A stretch of 27,898 bases of DNA, taken from the IMG/VR virus record IMGVR_UViG_3300021178_000035, positions 1 through 27,898 of that record. One strand, written 5' to 3'. Of the stretch, positions 5,968 through 14,107 are shown piece by piece. The translations under genes were made by a program, and so were the position numbers. The notes under the pieces were generated by a model, which was given only the letters and a program-made list of their open reading frames with translations, had not been told where the DNA came from and searched no databases. Origin of the DNA: a virus. Positions within the stretch are counted from its first letter, which is position 1. Each line of letters begins with the position of its first letter.

Positions 5968-6953
5968 TTGAGTTCCTCATGAGCGTCGTGGCGTAAAATT
6001 TTCCTCTGTTGCATCTCTTCGGTGCGCTTATACAAGCCACTAAGACCGCCAAAAACTTGGCTCCAGAATCCTTTATGCATCTTATTATTTAGACGATTGG
6101 CTATGTCAGTTGCAGCGCCAACTGAGCCAGTTGCCCCCATAGCCGCTGCACCAATTGGATGTTCTACGGAAAATAATTCTTGATCTGATATGACTTCTCG
6201 CAGCTTGCGGCCCATATCTGAATTTGCGGACTCTTCTTCTCGTATCTTATTACGAAATTCATAGTCGCGTGATATGCCTTCGCCCTTGAGGCCGCTAGGC
6301 ATTGAGTTCAGCATGACCCCAATTGGATCAACAGTTCCAGCGGGCAGACCGGCACGCTTCCTGACGAATTCCTGTCCCATGACATTGACATCTTGGTTTA
6401 GGCCATAATTGAGATTCGGATCATCGAACATGCCGCTGATACCAGTGAGGTTCTTATCCCAAATAAGCGACCCGCCACGCCGACCAAGTTCTTGCGCCTG
6501 GTTAAACTGTGCCTGAGTTATGAGCGGCCAATTTTTTTTAGCGCGGGCTTCATTGATCGATGCTAACGATCCAGCTAGACTGGCCCTTTCTTCCAGAGTA
6601 GCCCTGCCGCCAGGCCTGTTAACCGTTGCCATTTCGGTGTCGATTTGGTCGCCCTTGAACCCAAAACCTACCAAACTAGATGCTAAATCATTTTGGCGAC
6701 CACCGATGTTCTTGTTGAAATCAGCAGTTTGCTTAGCGATTGTGGTAATCGATTCAGAGATGCGCTTCACCACTTCAGCGAGGCCAATGGAATGAGCGAG
6801 GCTTCGCTCTAGTCCGTGCGAGAACTTTTCACCGAGGTCAACCTGCTTATTGAGATGCCCAGTTGTCTTTTCATGGGCATCATTCATGCCCTTCACTTTG
6901 GCCATATACGCCGTGGTATTGGCGTCAAAATTTACCGTTGCGTCAGCTGGCAT
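5964..6953 (-). CDS. Probable tape-measure protein, unusually short (329 aa)
   Basis: The ATG at 6953 overlaps the preceding stop as TAATG. The N-terminus (MPADATVNFDANTTAYMAKV, then KGMNDAHEKTTGHLNKQVDL) resembles the start of many tape-measure proteins, where a 'FDA.T..Y...V..M' segment precedes helices. Residues about 15-100 are helical and amphipathic; the C-terminus has a Gly/Ala-rich weakly hydrophobic patch (IGAAAMGATGSVGAAT) and a charged helix. At 329 residues it is far shorter than typical tape measures. Position before the tail-tip genes supports the call. The alternative is an internal or ejection protein. Confidence 0.5.
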   Translation of the reverse strand: MPADATVNFDANTTAYMAKVKGMNDAHEKTTGHLNKQVDLGEKFSHGLERSLAHSIGLAEVVKRISESITTIAKQTADFNKNIGGRQNDLASSLVGFGFKGDQIDTEMATVNRPGGRATLEERASLAGSLASINEARAKKNWPLITQAQFNQAQELGRRGGSLIWDKNLTGISGMFDDPNLNYGLNQDVNVMGQEFVRKRAGLPAGTVDPIGVMLNSMPSGLKGEGISRDYEFRNKIREEESANSDMGRKLREVISDQELFSVEHPIGAAAMGATGSVGAATDIANRLNNKMHKGFWSQVFGGLSGLYKRTEEMQQRKILRHDAHEELK

Positions 6954-7552
6954 TATGCACCTGCATAATAGGTTGTTCTTCTGCGTATCGGCTTGCTTCC
7001 GTAGGAAGCACGCGGCTTAATACCAAGCGTCTGCCGTTGCTGAATCGTCAGTTGCATGCGCTCAGGCGATGGCGTTGCAGCACCATTGATGAGTCCGACA
7101 ATGGTCTTTGCAAACACTTCTGCCACGCGCTTGACTTCGAACTGTGGAACCGTTTGCAAGACATGTTGAACAATGCCATCGGCATTAAGCGCGTGACCTG
7201 TCGGCATCTTGACCGTAGCACTTGGATTGTCCTTGGTCGATTTCGCAACAACGTTTGTGCCTGCCTGGATTGCTCTAGCCATATCGCCAGACCAAATCAG
7301 CGGTGGCGCATCGCCGCCGAATCTCGCACGTTTTGCCTTCTCATATTTCATGGAAATGTGATAGCCAAGCGATTTCGCATAGTCGGTGAAACGCTTAGGC
7401 AGGAAAATATTCGCCCAGAATAGACCAACCTGACGCATGCCTTCGCGCAGAATCGCATTGCGTTCCTGCTGACTGAATATGCGCAACGCCTTCTCGTGCA
7501 GAATAATCTGCGCGCGAATAAAACCTTGTTTCGGCTGTTCAAAGAGCGGCAT
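6953..7552 (-). CDS. Tail-module protein before the tape measure (199 aa)
   Basis: The start chosen is ATG 7552 (MPLFEQPKQGFIRAQIILHE...), inside the last bases of the preceding gene; the frame upstream of this to 7612 is shadow sequence. The product is basic, with a helical first half (FSQQERNAILREGMRQVGLF) and an Arg/Lys-rich C-terminus (KPIRRRTTYYAGA). It is not recognised as a known family. Lying between the probable tube and the tape measure, it could be a tail assembly or minor tail protein. No frameshift signal was established between it and its neighbour. Confidence 0.55.
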   Translation of the reverse strand: MPLFEQPKQGFIRAQIILHEKALRIFSQQERNAILREGMRQVGLFWANIFLPKRFTDYAKSLGYHISMKYEKAKRARFGGDAPPLIWSGDMARAIQAGTNVVAKSTKDNPSATVKMPTGHALNADGIVQHVLQTVPQFEVKRVAEVFAKTIVGLINGAATPSPERMQLTIQQRQTLGIKPRASYGSKPIRRRTTYYAGA

Positions 7553-8156
7553 ACACTGCCGTTTCAGGCAAAGGCTTTGGAAAGCCGCTCGACGCCAACA
7601 GCACGCCACCAATCAAGGTATCGTCCAGCAGTTCCAGCGCATCGATAACGTCGCTAGAAAAGTGATAGACCGATTCAAGCAGGATATGCGTCCATTCGGC
7701 GATGATGTCGATAGGCACCTCGCCGAGCTTGCCAGACAGGATTTCAGTCCTGGCCGAGCCAGCTGCTATCAGCAAGCGTGCCTGTTCATCAGTTGGCGAC
7801 CGAACGCGAACGCCGTCTTTCTTGCCCCAGGGCAATGACAGCACGTCGCCGCCACCTTCGGCAAGGATCCGTGGCGCAAACCAGTCGACGCCCTTGGCGT
7901 TCTTGACGCGGATGCGTTCGATGTCCATGCGGCGCCGCAGGTAGCGGTCGTGGTCGATGCCGTTGGTGGTCGTGACCTGGTAGCCGTCGTCCAGGTCTTT
8001 CCATTTCACGCCGACTGGATCGACCAGGAACAGCGGATCGCCGGCCGTCAGCAGGTCGCCGTTGTCGGTCTGCATGCGTTGCAGCTCTGGGCAGCCTTCC
8101 AGCCAGGTAGGCAGGCGAGTGCCGCCATGCGATAGGGGATCGCGAAAAATCAGCAT
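7539..8156 (-). CDS. Tail assembly-region protein (205 aa)
   Basis: ATG 8156 overlaps the upstream stop as TGATG. The sequence begins MLIFRDPLSHGGTRLPTWLE and includes a basic segment (HDRYLRRRMDIERIRVKNAK) and an acidic helical end (SSDVIDALELLDDTLIGGVL). There are no membrane or catalytic motifs. It follows the probable tube gene, the usual place of tail assembly chaperones, and overlaps the next gene by 14 bases. That overlap could allow coupling or frameshifting, but no slippery heptamer was identified. The assignment is positional only. Confidence 0.55.
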   Translation of the reverse strand: MLIFRDPLSHGGTRLPTWLEGCPELQRMQTDNGDLLTAGDPLFLVDPVGVKWKDLDDGYQVTTTNGIDHDRYLRRRMDIERIRVKNAKGVDWFAPRILAEGGGDVLSLPWGKKDGVRVRSPTDEQARLLIAAGSARTEILSGKLGEVPIDIIAEWTHILLESVYHFSSDVIDALELLDDTLIGGVLLASSGFPKPLPETAVYAAL

Positions 8157-9061
8157 CAGGTACTCGGCGCCGTTGCTGCGATGGACGTAACCAGCGGATG
8201 CGTTGCCGTGCTCGACAGCGGAATCACATGGATTGCCGATTTGGCTGGATTGTTCTGACCAGCGTCGATGTTCTCGGCTACGATGCGCCCACTGGCGATA
8301 GCCGCGCTGACGCTGTTGGCCGTGCTTACGATCTGCGTTGTGACATCGAACGATTTCCAGTAAGCAATGACGTTCGCGCTGATGTTCACGCCAATCAGGC
8401 TCAGCGTGGTGAGCAGCGTAGCTGGATCGAGATGCTCGCCCGTAATCGTCGGTGAACCCGCCAAGAGCGCAGCGTTACGCGGGTACAGGTCGCCGTCAGA
8501 TACGCGCACGTCCAAGGTGTGGTTCATGGCCACCGAGAGCTGATTAAGGCCAGTGATAACCGAGCCATTGACCGACAGCGGCCCGAGCGTGTGTAGGATC
8601 GGCTCGCTACTGAGCGTCAGCATGGCATTGTTGTCTGATCGCGTCAGTGGATGCGTGGTGCCATCGGTCGACAGCGGCACCACGTCCACATCAGCAAGGC
8701 AGATGCCGCCTTGGCCGATTGACCAGCCGCTGATATAGGCGCAACCGCTCGACGCATTCCACTTGGTATGCACACTGGTCGTTGCCTTGATAAACGTCGA
8801 ATTGCTGAACTTGGCCAGCATGAAGTCCAGGTTGGTCAGCGCCAAGAGTCCAGTTCCGATCACCGTCAGCGCGTCCTTGATCGGCGTCTTGAATGCGATT
8901 CGAGGAATTGCGCCAGAGAGCACGGCGACCGATGGGAACAGGTTGCCGCTGTGCTGATAGACCTGGCTGGCGATGTTCGCGCTTAGCCGCAGGTCGGTGG
9001 CGGCCATGACAGTGGTATTTAATTTGCATGGAGAAGAACTATAGATCAAAGGCGCGGCCAT
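8156..9061 (-). CDS. Probable major tail (tube) protein (301 aa)
   Basis: ATG 9061 is preceded by AAGGGA. The 301-residue product (MAAPLIYSSSPCKLNTTVMA...) is Ser/Thr/Ala/Val-rich with regular beta-strand alternation, no membrane helix and no enzyme motif, as expected of a highly expressed virion structural protein. It directly follows the tail-terminator candidate and precedes the chaperone-region and tape-measure genes, the standard place of the tail tube gene. It could instead be another abundant tail structural protein. There is no sign of a contractile sheath gene nearby. Confidence 0.5.
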   Translation of the reverse strand: MAAPLIYSSSPCKLNTTVMAATDLRLSANIASQVYQHSGNLFPSVAVLSGAIPRIAFKTPIKDALTVIGTGLLALTNLDFMLAKFSNSTFIKATTSVHTKWNASSGCAYISGWSIGQGGICLADVDVVPLSTDGTTHPLTRSDNNAMLTLSSEPILHTLGPLSVNGSVITGLNQLSVAMNHTLDVRVSDGDLYPRNAALLAGSPTITGEHLDPATLLTTLSLIGVNISANVIAYWKSFDVTTQIVSTANSVSAAIASGRIVAENIDAGQNNPAKSAIHVIPLSSTATHPLVTSIAATAPST

Positions 9062-9070
9062 GGTTTTCCC

Positions 9071-9517
9071 TTACAGTGTTAAGCCGTAATCGATGAGAAT
9101 CTTTGCACAGCGAAACGATGGTGCCGAGCTGTCATCAATCGCGGCCTGTCTGCCGTCGCTGATTTCGCCGGCAAGTTCGGTTGACGCCGAGCGGATAGCC
9201 AAGCCAAAGCTGGCACCGGCAAGGTCAGACGCGATGCCCTGCGCAATGGTTTCAACGCTCGAAACGATATCATTGACATAGAGTTCAAGCGTCATGCGAC
9301 CCGCTGGCAGCGCACTCGGTCCAGCGGCATAGCTCTCGCGGTGGTGCTCGTCACGGACAACGCAGATGGCTGGAAATACCGTGGCATTGCTCACGGTAAA
9401 ATCCGGATAATGGATCTGCCCTTGCGCGCCACCATTACTGGTCCACTGCGTTGACAAGGCGAGCATGTCACGGATAGCCGTGACTTCGGCTGGTAATTGT
9501 CCGGTTGGCCAGCTCAT
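9071..9517 (-). CDS. Probable tail terminator/completion protein (148 aa)
   Basis: The start chosen is ATG 9517 (MSWPTGQLPAEVTAIRDMLA), which overlaps the previous stop as ATGA; an in-frame ATG at 9532 is less well placed. The size, an N-terminal helix (EVTAIRDMLALSTQW) and a following beta-rich core (FPAICVVRDEHH..., RMTLELYVNDIV) are in line with the small alpha/beta tail terminator or completion proteins of siphophages. It sits directly before the probable tube gene. There are no diagnostic residues, so the call depends on size, pattern and synteny. Confidence 0.45.
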   Translation of the reverse strand: MSWPTGQLPAEVTAIRDMLALSTQWTSNGGAQGQIHYPDFTVSNATVFPAICVVRDEHHRESYAAGPSALPAGRMTLELYVNDIVSSVETIAQGIASDLAGASFGLAIRSASTELAGEISDGRQAAIDDSSAPSFRCAKILIDYGLTL

Positions 9518-9705
9518 GACATCCAGTACCAAAGGATGATGCCGCCAGAACCTAATAGCGGTGGATTGACAACAAACGCTTCGCCAAAGCTATCGGCGTG
9601 CATATTAAGCAGGTTTGCCGCTGGTACCTTGGAACCAGCAACAAACGCTTCGCCGAAATTATCGGCATGCATGTCGAGTTGAGAACCTTGTGATGGTATT
9701 GGCAT
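9514..9705 (-). CDS. Small repeat protein (63 aa)
   Basis: ATG 9705 follows the previous stop by two bases and the end overlaps the next gene (ATGA). The 63 residues contain two near-identical blocks: MHADNFGEAFVAG (residues 12-24) and MHADSFGEAFVVN (35-47), 23 residues apart, ending with a Gly-rich hydrophobic tail (LLGSGGIILWYWMS). No family is recognised. Being wedged between the beta-helical protein and the tail terminator, it may be a capsid- or appendage-binding peptide with two equivalent docking segments; this is speculation. Confidence 0.6.
   Translation of the reverse strand: MPIPSQGSQLDMHADNFGEAFVAGSKVPAANLLNMHADSFGEAFVVNPPLLGSGGIILWYWMS
9572..9603 (-). repeat. Direct repeat copy, 32 bases
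   Basis: Matches 9641-9672 at 28 of 32 positions, offset 69 bases (23 codons). It encodes the second MHADSFGEAFV block of the small repeat protein. Confidence 0.85.
9641..9672 (-). repeat. Direct repeat copy, 32 bases
   Basis: Partner of 9572-9603. It encodes the first MHADNFGEAFV block of the same small protein. Confidence 0.85.
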
Positions 9706-9707
9706 GG

Positions 9708-11732
9708 CTATGCAATCGCCAAATCGTGGACGTAACCATTGAGCGTCGTGCCGCCATATGCCTCAGCATAAATGCAGACCACATCGGTAGCCGCTGGCGT
9801 TATGGAAAGCGTCAACTGGTCCCAGGTATTTATTGCCGCTGAACTTGTCTGGCTCACTTCCGTAGTAATCGCCGCACCCTGGATTGGGCAAACAATACGC
9901 ATGGTCAGGCCAGTATTATCGCGCTGTACCCATGCCGTGAATGTGTAGGTCGTTCCAGAATTTAATTCATAGGCGAATATGCATTGGCGCAGCGGAAAGC
10001 GCGTGCTGACGTAGGTACTGTCCAGAGGCGAGAACTTGCGCGACGTACCAGTTGCAGCATGGATCGTCGCGCTGGTGACGATGAGTCCGACCGCGCCGAT
10101 ATACTCCTTGTGCGTGCCGGCGACCTGGCCGTGGTTGTGGGAGAACAGCGAGTAGCGCGTGCCGGCTGAAGCCGTCGTTGGCTTCCATACGGTAGTGCCG
10201 TTAAAAATGCAATCCTTAGCAAGGATGTCACCAGTGGTCGAATCAACATCATAGGTATTATGTAATGATTGGCAGCCAACGAGTTGATATTCACGCGAAC
10301 GCTGACCGGAACTAGTGAAGTTAAAACCAGCAACGGTTGTAGATGCCATGGAATCAACGACGCAGTTAACTAGCTTAGAGTATTTGCCTATGGTGAATCC
10401 TGCGCCACTTCCGCCACCACCAGCACTGAATGATCCATAATGATGGCAGCTTTCACAATAGGCATATGATCCTACGGAAAACTCACTTGATTCCCCCTGG
10501 CTAAGAATGTTGACACGCAGATATTTATTCTGCGTAGAACTTTGCGCTACTTGACCATATCCACACATGAGCCAAACATCGGTAAATGTGCAGTTCTTAC
10601 CGGAACTCCAATTGATGCCAGTATTAGAACCAATAAAGCTGACATTATCGACGTTATTCCAGTCGTTGTTTATATTGATGCGCTGGCCAAAAACGTTTGG
10701 ATAGCAATAGAGCCATGTCTGACCATTCTGCGTGACCATATTACCAGATGTGTCCCAACCACCGCTATAGACTATAGGTCCGCCTTCGATTCCAGCCTTA
10801 ACCGTGTCGATACCAGGATCAGAAGTCAACGCGAGAGCATGACGGACATAGATGGCAATCGATGTCGATGTTGATGGCCGATAGACGTTCGGAACCACGC
10901 CAGAAGATTGGCTAACGTAAGAATCGAAATATATGGTCAGACCATCATTAGAAACGCGGCCAACTTTATACCAATAATCAAGCCCTGATGGCGCTGAATT
11001 GATGGCGAATACCGTATGGAGAGATATGCAATCGGTACCAGTCTTATCTTTACTCGCCCAGAAGCCACCCCAGTTCACAGAAGCATTGGCGCAATTATTC
11101 AGGCATGTAATGGCAATTGATTTGATGCCTGAATGCAGACTTCCGCCGCCATCGCGGTTCAATGCGAAATCATACCAACGCTGATTATTTTGGATGTTGG
11201 TAATGGTGAAGCTGTCAACAGGCGTTGCGCCGAGCGTGTCTGAACAAAGATCAAGGCGGATCGAGCTGGCAGCAATTGAGGTTCCTGAAGTCTCACGACA
11301 TTGCCAATTTAAGAGTGAGTAGGATGAGAGATCGAGCGTCGATGGTAACGTATAATATGCTGCCACTCCGGTCATACCTGTACCGTCGAAGGTTGTCGTC
11401 CGATTCCATCCAGAGTCGTTCTGTTTCGTGTTTGCCGTGGCCTGGCTGACGTGCGTAGCTACAGAAGTCCAGGCAATCGTGGCATCATTACCTTTAACCA
11501 CTTGAATGACGCTGCTCGACAGAACGCATGACTTACCACCGTTGGTAATAGTCCCTGTTGGCGTGAGCTGCGTCGGGTCCCAGGTTTTTGCGATGCGCCA
11601 CTGCCAGTCAGTGCTTGCTGTTCTAGCTGCTGAAGCACCTGCTGAGGTCGCCGTTAGAACTCGGTTAGCATATGTGCTGCCATCGTTCGCATTATTACCG
11701 CCGACAAAATCAATGAATCCTGCGGTAGTCAT
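9708..11732 (-). CDS. Beta-helix-like appendage protein with sugar-binding-like C-terminus (674 aa)
   Basis: ATG 11732 overlaps the preceding stop (ATGA). The opening (MTTAGFIDFVGGNNANDGST) is the '(F/Y)V...GN.ANDGST' start seen in many right-handed beta-helix proteins. The middle contains short beta repeats rich in Asn, Gly, Ser and Cys (NVSFIGSNTG, NCTFTDVWLMCG, LVNCVVDSMAS, LVGCQSLHNT, AKDCIFNGTT). From about residue 527 the pattern changes to a beta-sandwich of the carbohydrate-binding-module type (LNSGTTYTFTAWVQRD... TWDQLTLSITP ... VCIYAEAYGG). Likely a virion-bound receptor-binding protein or polysaccharide depolymerase; no catalytic residues can be assigned. AT-richer base use than its neighbours suggests exchange. 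Confidence 0.65.
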   Translation of the reverse strand: MTTAGFIDFVGGNNANDGSTYANRVLTATSAGASAARTASTDWQWRIAKTWDPTQLTPTGTITNGGKSCVLSSSVIQVVKGNDATIAWTSVATHVSQATANTKQNDSGWNRTTTFDGTGMTGVAAYYTLPSTLDLSSYSLLNWQCRETSGTSIAASSIRLDLCSDTLGATPVDSFTITNIQNNQRWYDFALNRDGGGSLHSGIKSIAITCLNNCANASVNWGGFWASKDKTGTDCISLHTVFAINSAPSGLDYWYKVGRVSNDGLTIYFDSYVSQSSGVVPNVYRPSTSTSIAIYVRHALALTSDPGIDTVKAGIEGGPIVYSGGWDTSGNMVTQNGQTWLYCYPNVFGQRININNDWNNVDNVSFIGSNTGINWSSGKNCTFTDVWLMCGYGQVAQSSTQNKYLRVNILSQGESSEFSVGSYAYCESCHHYGSFSAGGGGSGAGFTIGKYSKLVNCVVDSMASTTVAGFNFTSSGQRSREYQLVGCQSLHNTYDVDSTTGDILAKDCIFNGTTVWKPTTASAGTRYSLFSHNHGQVAGTHKEYIGAVGLIVTSATIHAATGTSRKFSPLDSTYVSTRFPLRQCIFAYELNSGTTYTFTAWVQRDNTGLTMRIVCPIQGAAITTEVSQTSSAAINTWDQLTLSITPAATDVVCIYAEAYGGTTLNGYVHDLAIA

Positions 11733-12043
11733 CCGTCACTCGCTCGAATGCTAGTGAGATAAGCTATAGCTTCCGTCTTTTCGTTTGCCGCACCTGTGCC
11801 ATCAGCGAATATCGTCGCCATCTGCGACTTGATATCTTTGCCAGACGTTGGGTCTTTCCAGTTTGTCACTGCTGCGATGATGCGGTCTCGCTCATTGTCC
11901 TTTTCTGCCTGAGTCCATACATGGTCAGTCTGTGAAATGAAAACACGGTTCACCGTGCCATCGGTGATAGTGATATAAATATCATGCCAACCAGGACGGC
12001 CTTCCTGATTTTGAACCGTTATGCTAACGAGCGACCAAGCCAT
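11729..12043 (-). CDS. Small phage protein after the fibre gene (104 aa)
   Basis: The start chosen is ATG 12043 (MAWSLVSITVQNQEGRPGWH...), two bases after the previous stop; an in-frame ATG at 12064 would overlap 20 bases and is an alternative. It has a beta-rich N-terminal half (HDIYITITDGTVNRVFISQT), an amphipathic middle (WTQAEKDNERDRIIAAVTNW) and an acidic helical end. The end overlaps the beta-helical gene (ATGA). No family is recognised with confidence. Its position between two appendage genes suggests an accessory or adaptor role. Confidence 0.6.
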   Translation of the reverse strand: MAWSLVSITVQNQEGRPGWHDIYITITDGTVNRVFISQTDHVWTQAEKDNERDRIIAAVTNWKDPTSGKDIKSQMATIFADGTGAANEKTEAIAYLTSIRASDG

Positions 12044-12044
12044 A

Positions 12045-13304
12045 TCAGTAACCGTCTCCAGCATATTGGATATCGTATTTGTCTGCCGTGGACTGATAAA
12101 CGAACAGCATATAAAGTGATTTATTTGCGGTTGTAGTCGCCGGCAATGTCGTGGATGCGCCTGACCTGAATTTCGTATCCCAGCTTAATGCACGCGCGGT
12201 TGTGCTTATAATACGCAATAAATATGGACGCATATTTACCGCTGCGACATTGGTCGGATTTAAGAACTGAGTAGCCTGAGAAATGGTCGCCAATGCACCG
12301 CCGTCTGCATTGTCCCAGTTCATGGTAACAGTCGCAGCATCAGCCAGCGTCTCAATGCGTTTATCGATACGCTTATTGGTCAACGTCTGCGTGTCAGAAG
12401 TGCCGACAATGTTTCCAGTCGGACCAGTGGTCAGTGATGCATTGGCGATACCGCTGATGGTGACAACACCAGTGCTGGCAGCGGTAATCGTTGCGCCACT
12501 GCCACTGACCGTTACTGGCGCATATGCCGTGCCGCCAGCATTGCCGACCAGAATCTGTCCGGCAGCAGGAGCGGTGTTTGGTGCAATCGCTGCCTTGGTT
12601 TGCGCATCGTTGGTGACATTTCCAAGCCCAACGTCAGACGACACCAGCGCCAGAATCGTCTTTGCATTCGCGGCTGTGAGTTCCTCAGGCGATCCAGCGC
12701 CAGCAGTAATACGACCGAGAAAGCGAGAAGTCGCAGAAACGTTTTGGATTTTCGCATAGGTGACCGCAGCGGCAGCAATGGTCGTGGCAAAGGATCCAGC
12801 ACCACTACCAGTGACATCGCCAGTGAGTGTTGTGGTTGGTAAGCCGAATGCGTACCATTTGCTCGCACCAGCGACGACAACCGTGATAAATAGAGCGCCA
12901 GTCGCTGGCGGTAGGCTTATGCCAGTCGCCGTTGCAATGTCATTGATGGTATCAGTGCCACGACCATATACCTGGCAAGAGGCCACGCCTGAATTATGAA
13001 CGTAATGATATTGGCCCAGAACTGCGGTCGGTAGCGCAACGGAATCGCCGGCTGTGGCGCATACGGTGATGTGGTGGATGACTTTGAGAGTGCCGAGACC
13101 GAAAGCGGCAGCCTGCGTGCCGCCAGCATGTGCCGTGATCGTGTCTTCAATCGCTGTCGTAGCGAAAGTGCCGGTGACGATCATGTTCACCAGTGCGGCA
13201 GCAAGCAGATAGGCATTGCCATTCGCATCCGCTAACGTGTCCGCTGCCTGAAGTTGTGCTTCAGGTGTGGTCGCGCCAGTCACCAATGGAATCTTATTTG
13301 CCAT
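12045..13304 (-). CDS. Tail-fibre-type protein (419 aa)
   Basis: The start chosen is ATG 13304 (MANKIPLVTGATTPEAQLQA), two bases after the previous stop; the open frame upstream to 13484 is shadow. The product carries hallmark phage-fibre segments: TGDVTGSGAGSFATTIAAAA, VTYAKIQNVSATSRFLGRIT, SSDVGLGNVTNDAQTKAAI and DTQTLTNKRI. Related repeats occur in the shafts of many tail fibres. The C-terminus is a beta-rich tip (LYMLFVYQSTADKYDIQYAG). It lies between head-side connector and tail genes rather than at the end of the tail module, so it may be a neck or side fibre. Confidence 0.75.
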   Translation of the reverse strand: MANKIPLVTGATTPEAQLQAADTLADANGNAYLLAAALVNMIVTGTFATTAIEDTITAHAGGTQAAAFGLGTLKVIHHITVCATAGDSVALPTAVLGQYHYVHNSGVASCQVYGRGTDTINDIATATGISLPPATGALFITVVVAGASKWYAFGLPTTTLTGDVTGSGAGSFATTIAAAAVTYAKIQNVSATSRFLGRITAGAGSPEELTAANAKTILALVSSDVGLGNVTNDAQTKAAIAPNTAPAAGQILVGNAGGTAYAPVTVSGSGATITAASTGVVTISGIANASLTTGPTGNIVGTSDTQTLTNKRIDKRIETLADAATVTMNWDNADGGALATISQATQFLNPTNVAAVNMRPYLLRIISTTARALSWDTKFRSGASTTLPATTTANKSLYMLFVYQSTADKYDIQYAGDGY

Positions 13305-13306
13305 GG

Positions 13307-14107
13307 TTAGAGCTGGATCGGTTGCACAATTTCGAGATCGAGCGTGAGTCCATTGGACGACGCCGTGCCAACCGGCTGCAACCAGCCGGCGACTGGCTTG
13401 ACGGATGTGATTTGTCCCGGTACCGCCGCGAGCCAATAGAGCGCGCCACCAGTCAGCGTTGCTATGCCAGCAACGGCAGTCCAATCGGTAAGTGTTACCG
13501 CGTTCTCAGACGCTACGGTTGCCGTACCACCAACAGCTACGCCACCATTGACCGTACAGAGTCCGAACGCCGATTTGCCAAGGGTATCATTCCGAGCCAA
13601 ACCAAAACCAGACGATGTGATGTAACAGACGGCACCGTAGAAGATGGTCGCCGCGCCTTCGATATTGGTGCCGGTGAAGGTGGACATGGTGTTTCCTGTA
13701 ACCGATGCGTCGGAACCTTCTGGATAGGTCTGGCCACGTTCTGCCGCGCCACGCAGCGGGATATCCCTGACCAGGTGATAGCGATAGATGCCGTTGCCGA
13801 TTTCGGCTTTATCAAAGGCATGGATCTTCCAATAAACCGAACTGGCATCGATTATCTCATCACCGATTTTCAGCGTTGGTGCTACCAGCGATGTCTGGTC
13901 ATAGAGCTTTGCGGTTGCCCGCTGGCGCCTGACTTTGGTGCCCGAGTAGTCGTCCATCTCTTCCGCGATCATCGTGGCCTTCACCTCGCCGTAGACCGTG
14001 GTCGTGCCTGACCAGGCACCATTGGTGTAGGTGCGATAGGTCAAAGCAGTGCCTATCGTCGTTGCGAACGACGCGAAGACTGGCTGGACCATGGTCGCGA
14101 GGCTCAT
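13307..14107 (-). CDS. Connector-like protein fused to a fibre-like C-terminal domain (266 aa)
   Basis: ATG 14107 overlaps the preceding stop (ATGA). Residues 1-117 look like a phage head-closure/head-tail joining domain: an 'R.Y.nG.w.GtttvygeVkA' strand region, a 'YSGTKVRRQRA' turn, 'LKIGDEIIDASSVYWKIHAF', then a strand to residue 114. Residues about 136-266 are a different Gly/Thr/Ala-rich beta domain (AGIATLTGGALYWLAAVPGQ ... LTLDLEIVQPIQL), a pattern common in phage fibre and appendage proteins ('...G.yyLs...PG.it...P..g...pVG.A.s...L.v.i'). The fusion could tether an appendage at the neck. Both domain calls are by eye. Confidence 0.55.
   Translation of the reverse strand: MSLATMVQPVFASFATTIGTALTYRTYTNGAWSGTTTVYGEVKATMIAEEMDDYSGTKVRRQRATAKLYDQTSLVAPTLKIGDEIIDASSVYWKIHAFDKAEIGNGIYRYHLVRDIPLRGAAERGQTYPEGSDASVTGNTMSTFTGTNIEGAATIFYGAVCYITSSGFGLARNDTLGKSAFGLCTVNGGVAVGGTATVASENAVTLTDWTAVAGIATLTGGALYWLAAVPGQITSVKPVAGWLQPVGTASSNGLTLDLEIVQPIQL

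Noticed and set aside
12283-12759. Long plus-strand frame (158 aa) rich in Val/Ala/Pro
   Set aside because: It is antisense to the repetitive fibre gene; its composition is explained by the complement of Gly/Ala/Thr codons.
13193-14011. Plus-strand open frame of 272 aa
   Set aside because: Antisense to the connector-like gene and the start of the fibre gene, full of Arg/Cys, with no recognised motif; shadow of minus-strand coding.
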